Assembly (NCBI GenBank): GCA_947244675.1
Contig: CAMXLV010000003.1
Coordinates: 1-39,349, forward strand
DNA from: an uncultured Clostridium sp.
GTDB lineage: Bacteria > Bacillota_A > Clostridia > TANB77 > CAG-508
Length of the DNA stretch: 39,349 nt
Reading direction: 5' to 3'
Shown here: piece by piece, positions 34,110-39,349 of the stretch
Position numbering within the stretch: position 1 is the first letter of the stretch
Layout of the letters: each line of letters opens with the position of its first letter
Made by a program: the position numbers and the translations under genes
Notes under the pieces: model-generated
What the model saw: only the letters and a program-made list of their open reading frames with translations
The model's database searches: none
What the model was told of the DNA's origin: nothing

Positions 34110-34823
34110 ATGAGAAAAAATAATGAATGTAAAATCATACAAGATTTATTACCAAGTTATATTGATAAAGTGACAGACGGAGTAACAAATCAATTTGTAG
34201 AAAAACATTTGTCAGAATGTGAAGTATGTAAAAAAATACTAAAAAATATGAATGAGGAAGTTGTCTTAGATAAAGTAAATGAAATAAAAGAGATTAATTA
34301 TTTAAAAAAAGTAAAGAGAAGAAATCAATTAATGATAGGTAGTTTTTTAGTTATTATGATAATAATGATAGGTATTATTAGTAAATTTTTTACAGAAGTT
34401 TCAATGTTTCCAGTTGATGACAAAGGAAATCCCCAATATTTAGAAGCTTTTTCACAATGGATAACAAATAAAAATAAATTAGTAAAAACCAAAGTTTCAC
34501 TTATTATTGTAAAAACATCATGGAATGATGTAATAGAACCAACTAAAGAGATAACAACAACTAATATTCTTATTTTTGACAAAAAAACAAATATTTGTAT
34601 AGGGAATAAATATTGTTTAGAAGGAGAAACAGAAGAAGGAGTTAAAGAACGTTATGAAATATGTACAAGTAAGGAAGCACAAGAATCAGGTATCTATGAA
34701 GATGTACAAATTTATGATGGGAAATTAATGTATACTTTTAATCGATGGATTAATAAATCAAAAGAAGAAATTATGAATGAATTGAAAGAACATTATAAAA
34801 AATCAGAGATTATAGAAATGTAA
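34110..34823 (+). CDS. anti-sigma factor (ZAS type), copy 2
   Basis: A protein identical to that of 32723-33436 (237 residues, ZAS motif, one membrane helix). This copy has no sigma gene in front; it has its own SD (GAAGGGG) and leads directly into the gene at 34839, whose SD lies in the repeat's end. It could raise the anti-sigma dose or uncouple it from sigma production. Confidence 0.88.
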   Translation: MRKNNECKIIQDLLPSYIDKVTDGVTNQFVEKHLSECEVCKKILKNMNEEVVLDKVNEIKEINYLKKVKRRNQLMIGSFLVIMIIMIGIISKFFTEVSMFPVDDKGNPQYLEAFSQWITNKNKLVKTKVSLIIVKTSWNDVIEPTKEITTTNILIFDKKTNICIGNKYCLEGETEEGVKERYEICTSKEAQESGIYEDVQIYDGKLMYTFNRWINKSKEEIMNELKEHYKKSEIIEM

Positions 34824-34831
34824 AAAAGGGG
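34110..34831. repeat. 722-bp direct repeat, copy 2 (anti-sigma gene)
   Basis: Second copy of 32723-33444; see that entry. Between the two copies lies the secreted-protein gene on the opposite strand. Confidence 0.9.
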
Positions 34832-34838
34832 AATCAAT

Positions 34839-35183
34839 ATGCAAAAAGAAGAGATAAGGAAGGAATTGCTACAAATAGGATATAATCCAATTCATATAGG
34901 AACAACTTACTTGATAGAGGCTATAAATATAATATATACAAGTAATTTGTCAACCAGTAATTTCAGTTTGGAAAAAGATATTTATAGCAAATTAGCTAAA
35001 AAATATAATAAAAATATAAGAACAATAAAATCTGATATTATAAAATCTACTAATAGTATTAATCCAGATGATATCTATATGAAGAGACAATACCATATAC
35101 ATAATTTAAAAAATATAAAATTAACACCTAAATTGGTAATAGTGCTTATTATAAATAAAATAGAACTAGATTACTTGGTTTAA
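34839..35183 (+). CDS. standalone Spo0A C-terminal-domain-like DNA-binding protein
   Basis: A 114-residue protein. RKELLQIGYNPIHIGTTYLI, then EAINIIYTSN and LAKKYNKNIRTIKSDIIKST, matches the pattern of the Spo0A effector domain (isoleucine-rich trihelix, 'P..hI.G..YL..AI', then a second HTH). There is no receiver domain, so it would not be controlled by phosphorylation. It starts 15 nt after anti-sigma copy 2 and is probably cotranscribed with it. An AACTAGATT...AATCTAGTT hairpin overlaps its stop. The fold is moderately sure; the role is unknown. Confidence 0.65.
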   Translation: MQKEEIRKELLQIGYNPIHIGTTYLIEAINIIYTSNLSTSNFSLEKDIYSKLAKKYNKNIRTIKSDIIKSTNSINPDDIYMKRQYHIHNLKNIKLTPKLVIVLIINKIELDYLV

Positions 35184-35332
35184 GCAGAAATCTAGTTCAA
35201 TAAACAAAAAATAAACATATAAATATATGATTTATTAAAGAAATTGTAGCAAAAAAACCTTCACAAGTCAATAAAAAACAGTAAAAAAGTAAAAATATCT
35301 ACATATTTTTTAGCAAATCAAAATAAAAAAAA

Positions 35333-36840
35333 TTATCCGCAAAGAATAAACATCTAAATTCTTAAAAGCGGGATCATACAAATTTTTACCTGTAAAATCA
35401 AAACGTGATCCATGACAAGGACAATCCCAAGTTTTATCAATATCATTCCAAGAAAGTAAACAACCCAAATGGGTACAAATTGGTTTAACAGCATAAAGCT
35501 TACCATCAGGATCTTTATAGATACCAACCTTTTCATTTCCAATCTCAATAATACTACCAGAATTATTTTCAATTTCATCAAAAGATAAATTAGCTCTTTT
35601 AAACTTGTCAAGAACTAATGAATTAGTAGATTGAACTAGTACATTTTTCATTTCATCTCTATTTTTAATAGGTTTTAAACGAGAAGGAGTAAACAAGTAA
35701 GAAAACTTATTATTTTTACCACAAATAGAATCTACAATGACATTAGCAGCAACATTAGAAAGAGTCATTCCCCATTTTTTAAATCCTGTACCAACAAAAA
35801 CATTAGGCATAGAAGAAGAATAAGTGCCAATATAAGGAATTTTATCAAGAGAAATACAATCTCGTGTATTCCATCGATATAAAACTTCGCAAGAAGGATA
35901 CCATTTTTTAGCTTCTTTTTCTAACAATCCATAAGTATCTTGATAACAAGAAGGGTGTCCAGTTTTGTGTTCAGCACCACCAATTAAAAGTAATTCTTTT
36001 CCATCTATTTTGGCAGTTCGGTAAGAAAAAGAAGGAGTAGAGCTACTTAAATACATTCCTTTAAAAAGTGTTTTCTTTGGATCCACAGCAATTAAATAAG
36101 AAGTGGATTGATACATTTTAAGAAAATAAAAACCGTGGAAAGTTAATAAAAGGATAGTGGCTAGCAACAATAACAAATTGGCAATGTAGTTTTGCTTGCT
36201 CAGTGGACACAAAGTAACCATTTAAACCATCATTTTCTATTGAATGAACAACACTATTGGTATAAATCTTACCATGATGAGACAAAATACTATTACACAA
36301 ACCATCTAAATATTTTAAAGGATGAAATTGTGCTTGATTTTTAAAACAAGCAGCTCCTTCTATTGCAAAGGGAAGTCCTGTTTTGGTAACAAATTCGCAA
36401 GGAAAACCAAGAGAAGTAACACAAGAAACCTCTTTTTTTATCATAGATAGCTCAGATTTTTTGGTAGTATACACATAATTATTTTGACAAGAGAAATCAC
36501 ATTTAATTTTTTCATTATCAATAATATCTTTTATTCTCTCAATTGCTAGTTCATTTGCTTCTAAATAATCATGAGCAAACTTAGAGTCATAAGAATCCAT
36601 CAAATACTGATAAAACAACCCATGTTGACTAGTAATTTTAGCAGTTGTATGTCCTGTAGTTTTTTCGCCAATCGAATCTTTTTCAAAAACAGTAACATGA
36701 AAGCCTAACTGAGTTAAATAATAAGCGCAAGTAAGTCCAAAAATTCCAGCGCCAATCACGCAAACATCAGCATTAGAATCCTCCGAAAAAGAAGGATAAG
36801 AACTATTTTTAGGGTCAAAATCTAACCATAAAGAATTCAT
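35333..36840 (-). CDS. FAD-dependent oxidoreductase with Rieske domain, two +1 frameshifts at CGG (36133, 35337)
   Basis: About 501 residues when joined. The N-terminal FAD domain has the dinucleotide motif (VIGAGIFGLTCAYYL) and KTTGHTTAKITSQHG. The C-terminal Rieske [2Fe-2S] domain has CTHLGCLL and CPCHGSRF. The frame breaks at CCA CGG TTT. Skipping the C gives YPFINFP-G-FYFLKMYQS, the conserved substrate-region motif of this family. Near the end TTG CGG ATA A, read with the same skip, gives NLDVYSL-G followed at once by TAA at 35335-35333; without it the protein would gain a hydrophobic tail (RIIFFILIC). ATG at 36840, SD AGGAGG. Likely a glycine-oxidase-like dehydrogenase; substrate unknown. 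Confidence 0.9.
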
Positions 36841-36930
36841 AAAAAAACCTCCTAAATCTAGTATAACCAAAATTTAGGAATAAATTATAAAAAAAACTGG
36901 AAAAATAAAAGAGACTATGATAAAATAACA

Positions 36931-36984
36931 GGGATTGGGGGACGTAGCAAAAATCCCTCTTAGCAGGGAAAAAGGGACACTCTT
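36931..36984 (+). repeat. dispersed gggacgtagc-type repeat, copy 2
   Basis: GGGGGACGTAGC, AAAAATCCCT, AGCAGGGA and AAAAGGGACACTCTT, the same arrangement as 39-90 (minus) and 39261-39349. It is intergenic between the FAD/Rieske gene and the M18 gene. Confidence 0.8.
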
Positions 36985-37066
36985 CAAGAAGAAAAGATTT
37001 CTAAACTAAGAAGAGAAAACGTAGCTTAAATAGAATCTCCACATAAAAAAGGAAAGGAAGGATAAA

Positions 37067-38452
37067 ATGGGAGAAGAACTTTTTAACAAAAAAGAAGATG
37101 GATGGATGCAAGTAGATGAAGCTAAAAAAGGAAAAATTTTTGAGTTATCAAAAAAATATATGGAATTTTTGAATATAGCAAAAACAGAAAGAGAATTTAT
37201 CAAACAAGCAAGAAAAATTGCTGACAGCAATGGATACAAAGATATTATGACTTTTGACGATCTAAAAGCAGGAGATAAAGTATATTTTATTAACCGTGAA
37301 AAAAGTATGTATTTGGCTATTATAGGGGAAGAGAGTATAGAAAATGGATTGCATATTATTGGCTCACATGTAGATTCACCAAGATTAGATTTAAAGCCAA
37401 ATCCTCTATATGAAGACACAGGATTTGCTTATTTTAAAACACATTATTATGGAGGGATCAAAAAGTATCAATGGACAACGATTCCACTTAGTATACATGG
37501 TGTTATTGTAAAAACTAATGGAGAAAAAATAGAAGTCAATATAGGAGAAAATGAAAATGATCCTATTTTTACAATAACAGATTTATTACCACATTTAGCA
37601 CAAGATCAAATGGATAAAAAAATGAGAAATGGAATTGCTGGAGAAGATTTGAATTTACTAATTGGAAGCATCCCTTATCAAGATGAAAAAGTAACAGAAA
37701 AAGTAAAATTGAATATTTTGAAGCTATTAAATCAAAAATATGGAATTACAGAAATTGATTTGACTAGCTCAGAATTAGAATTAGTACCAGCATTTCGTGC
37801 TAGAAGTTTAGGGTTGGATGAAAGCATGGTAGCTGCATATGGACAAGATGATAAAGTATGTGCCTATACATCTCTTATGGCGATGATGGAATTAGATCAC
37901 GTTAAAAATACAGCAGTTTGTATTTTATCTGACAAAGAAGAAATTGGTAGTATGGGAAATACAGGAATGGAATCACATATGTTTGATTTCTTTTTATCAG
38001 AAGTATTAAATAAATTACAAATTAATAAGGCAAACTTATTAGACAAAGTATTTTGTTTTTCTAAGATGCTATCATCTGATGTGGATGCAGGATTTGATCC
38101 AATTTATGCATCTGTTTCTGATAAGATAAATGCTGGATTTTTAGGAAAAGGAATTGCTTTAGTAAAATATACTGGATCAAGAGGAAAATCAGGAGCATCT
38201 GATGCTAATGCAGAGTATGTAGCGTGGGTAAGAAATGTGCTAGAAAAAAGCAATATTAAATATCAATTAACAGAATTAGGAAAAGTAGATATTGGCGGAG
38301 GAGGAACAATTGCATATATCTTAGCAAACAAAGGTTGTGATGTAATCGATTGTGGTGTGCCAGTTTTATCTATGCATGCACCTTATGAAGTGACAAGTAA
38401 ATATGATATATATTGTGCTTTTGAAACCTATAAAGCTTTTTGGAAAGAATAG
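37067..38452 (+). CDS. M18 family aspartyl aminopeptidase
   Basis: A 461-residue metallo-aminopeptidase of family M18, a cytosolic enzyme that releases N-terminal acidic residues. Key motifs: the first metal ligands in IIGSHVDSPRLDLKP, the catalytic acid pair in LSDKEEIGSMGNTG, the Asp ligand in SSDVDAGFDP, and the terminal His in LSMHAPYEVTSKYD. The length is normal for the clostridial branch. SD AAGGAAGG precedes the ATG. Its terminator is at 38477-38516. In-frame CGG is absent. Confidence 0.95.
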   Translation: MGEELFNKKEDGWMQVDEAKKGKIFELSKKYMEFLNIAKTEREFIKQARKIADSNGYKDIMTFDDLKAGDKVYFINREKSMYLAIIGEESIENGLHIIGSHVDSPRLDLKPNPLYEDTGFAYFKTHYYGGIKKYQWTTIPLSIHGVIVKTNGEKIEVNIGENENDPIFTITDLLPHLAQDQMDKKMRNGIAGEDLNLLIGSIPYQDEKVTEKVKLNILKLLNQKYGITEIDLTSSELELVPAFRARSLGLDESMVAAYGQDDKVCAYTSLMAMMELDHVKNTAVCILSDKEEIGSMGNTGMESHMFDFFLSEVLNKLQINKANLLDKVFCFSKMLSSDVDAGFDPIYASVSDKINAGFLGKGIALVKYTGSRGKSGASDANAEYVAWVRNVLEKSNIKYQLTELGKVDIGGGGTIAYILANKGCDVIDCGVPVLSMHAPYEVTSKYDIYCAFETYKAFWKE

Positions 38453-38476
38453 AAAATAAAATTTACCAATAATATA

Positions 38477-38516
38477 AGGGCTTTTTTAAACCAAGTAATG
38501 GTATTAAGAAAGCCCT
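38477..38516. terminator. bidirectional terminator
   Basis: AGGGCTTT ... AAAGCCCT stem with flanking T and A runs, between convergent genes ending at 38452 (+) and 38543 (-). Confidence 0.85.
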
Positions 38517-38542
38517 AAATTAATGGTATTTGATAAAAAATA

Positions 38543-38884
38543 TTATTTTAAATTTTGTAATAAATCAATCATTGCATTAATAAATTCTTTTTTCTCATCA
38601 GAAAGAGAAGAAAGTTTCTCTGAAATTTCTATATTTTTAGCTGCTTCTTTATTTGTAATGAAAGAAGCATAAATAGTGTTAGGTGTAATACCCAGAATAT
38701 TCATATAATTAATTAAAGTTTGTGTTTTAACACCGTTATTTCCATTTTCAATTCTAGAAATATATTTTAAAGAAATACCTAACTTTTCAGATAATTGCTC
38801 TTGTGTTAATTTGTTTTTTACACGAAAATCTCTTAATATCTTACCAAAATTTTTATCGATATCTGATTTCGAAACTGAATTCAT
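38543..38884 (-). CDS. XRE-family transcriptional regulator
   Basis: A 113-residue Cro/CI-type regulator: FGKILRDFRVKNKLTQEQLS, then EKLGISLKYISRIENGNNGV and INYMNILGITPNTIY. The helical tail (LSSLSDEKKEFINAMIDLL) is typical of single-domain regulators controlling sporulation or stress genes. I chose the ATG at 38884 (SD GGAGGTG); the open frame extends to 38950 without an SD. Confidence 0.9.
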   Translation of the reverse strand: MNSVSKSDIDKNFGKILRDFRVKNKLTQEQLSEKLGISLKYISRIENGNNGVKTQTLINYMNILGITPNTIYASFITNKEAAKNIEISEKLSSLSDEKKEFINAMIDLLQNLK

Positions 38885-39126
38885 TTTGCACCTCCATACA
38901 ATCCAAAGTATTAATATTAGTATAACAAGAGGATAAAATTTCTTGAACACATTAAAACTGTAACAACAATGAAACTTAATGGCACTAAAATTTTTTAAAA
39001 TGCTTGAATTTACAAGTTAAAAGTGATATTATAGATGAAAAACAAGTACCACTATTAGTGTTACCAGTAAAAATAAAACATATTCTAAGAGCATAAAAAA
39101 AAGAAAGAAAAAAGGAATGTAAAAAT

Positions 39127-39312
39127 ATGGTAAACGATGAAAAATATGTAACTTTTTTGAAACAAATTATAGCATGTATTAGTTATGGGGACTATTATTC
39201 AGTTAAGGAATTATCGCAGTTAGAGTTAGAAAAGATGGAAAAAGGTATGAATAGCAAGAAGGGAAAAGGGGACGTAGTAAAAATCCCTCCTACCAGGGAA
39301 AAGGGGACGTAG
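39127..39312 (+). CDS. 61-aa protein, C terminus made from a dispersed repeat
   Basis: VNDEKYVTFLKQIIACISYG, then DYYSVKELSQLELEKMEKG, is a plausible small helical protein. Codons 45-61 (KGKGDVVKIPPTREKGT) are a translation of the repeat at 39261-39349, and the stop lies in its second unit. A TTGAAT...TATTAT promoter lies near 39004-39032 and SD AAAGGAAT precedes the ATG. The original C terminus was probably lost when the repeat arrived. Function unknown. Confidence 0.5.
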   Translation: MVNDEKYVTFLKQIIACISYGDYYSVKELSQLELEKMEKGMNSKKGKGDVVKIPPTREKGT

Positions 39313-39349
39313 CAAAAATCCCTCCTACCAGGGAAAAAGGGACACTCTT
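39261..39349 (+). repeat. dispersed gggacgtagc-type repeat, two tandem units
   Basis: Two units of GGGGACGTAG(C/T)AAAA + ATCCCTCCTACCAGGGAAAA, the second followed by AGGGACACTCTT, running to the window end. Compare 39-90 and 36931-36984. Confidence 0.85.

Noticed and set aside
1900..36135. Sequencing or assembly error as the cause of the 13 breaks
   Set aside because: The extra base is always C before GG, in varied contexts without homopolymers, and other GGN codons by the hundred are intact. Random or homopolymer errors would not produce one rule. Raw reads would settle it.
1900..36135. Simple reassignment of CGG to another amino acid or to stop
   Set aside because: At the sites the downstream homology is in a different frame, so changing the codon's meaning in frame cannot restore the proteins.
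1900..36135. Ordinary pseudogenes
   Set aside because: Several genes need two or three shifts, all at CGG, and show no other stops or loss of conserved residues.
1..39349. CRISPR array
   Set aside because: No regularly spaced direct repeats with unique spacers; the repeats present are dispersed or palindromic pairs.

Overview
The window is very AT-rich, with short intergenic gaps, strong Shine-Dalgarno sites and consensus TTGACA/TATAAT promoters. It carries hydrophobic prepilin-like tails (KGITLIALV...), an ECF sigma/anti-sigma pair, a Spo0A-C-like domain and a two-permease ABC-2 exporter. This fits an uncultured low-GC Bacillota, probably a Clostridia-like gut lineage; the placement is inference.

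Layout. (1) 1-12.5 kb, chromosome: HtrA protease, small protein, M23 peptidase, three prepilin-like secreted proteins (one BspA/DUF285-like), an adenosine-deaminase-like fusion, VanZ, a DUF5131 protein, flavodoxin, tRNA-Arg(ACG). (2) 12.8-29.3 kb: an integrative element of about 16.5 kb between a tRNA-Pro(TGG) 3' end and a 9-bp copy beside a tyrosine integrase. It has a primase-helicase replication module, DNA methyltransferase, serine resolvase, repressors, an excisionase-like gene, a membrane-protein operon and a probable type I toxin-antitoxin, but no visible relaxase or capsid genes. (3) 29.5-39.3 kb, chromosome: ABC exporter, ECF sigma with an anti-sigma gene present in two almost identical copies, Spo0A-C-like protein, FAD/Rieske oxidoreductase, M18 aminopeptidase, XRE regulator and copies of a small dispersed repeat.

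Main discovery. Nine genes look broken, but every break is the same event. The reading frame meets a CGG codon, and skipping its C (+1 frameshift, next codon GGN = Gly) restores one full-length, family-consistent protein. There are 13 such sites, in host and element genes, with unrelated preceding codons. They rejoin split catalytic parts: M23 zinc ligands, helicase motifs I-III with VI, methylase DPPY with its FxGxG motif, and the FAD domain with the Rieske domain. My by-eye scan of all other annotated genes found only one in-frame CGG, in a secreted-protein gene at 33520-33948. The one CGN-family tRNA seen here, tRNA-Arg(ACG), should not read CGG. I infer that CGG has no normal tRNA in this organism and works as an efficient +1 shift, in effect CGGN read as Gly, so that C insertions before Gly codons are nearly neutral.

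Other points of interest are a 55-bp palindromic repeat that carries one of these CGG codons inside the primase gene, a methylase leader hairpin whose loop is an exact 12-nt complement of its own start site, and a pair of related hairpins in the element.
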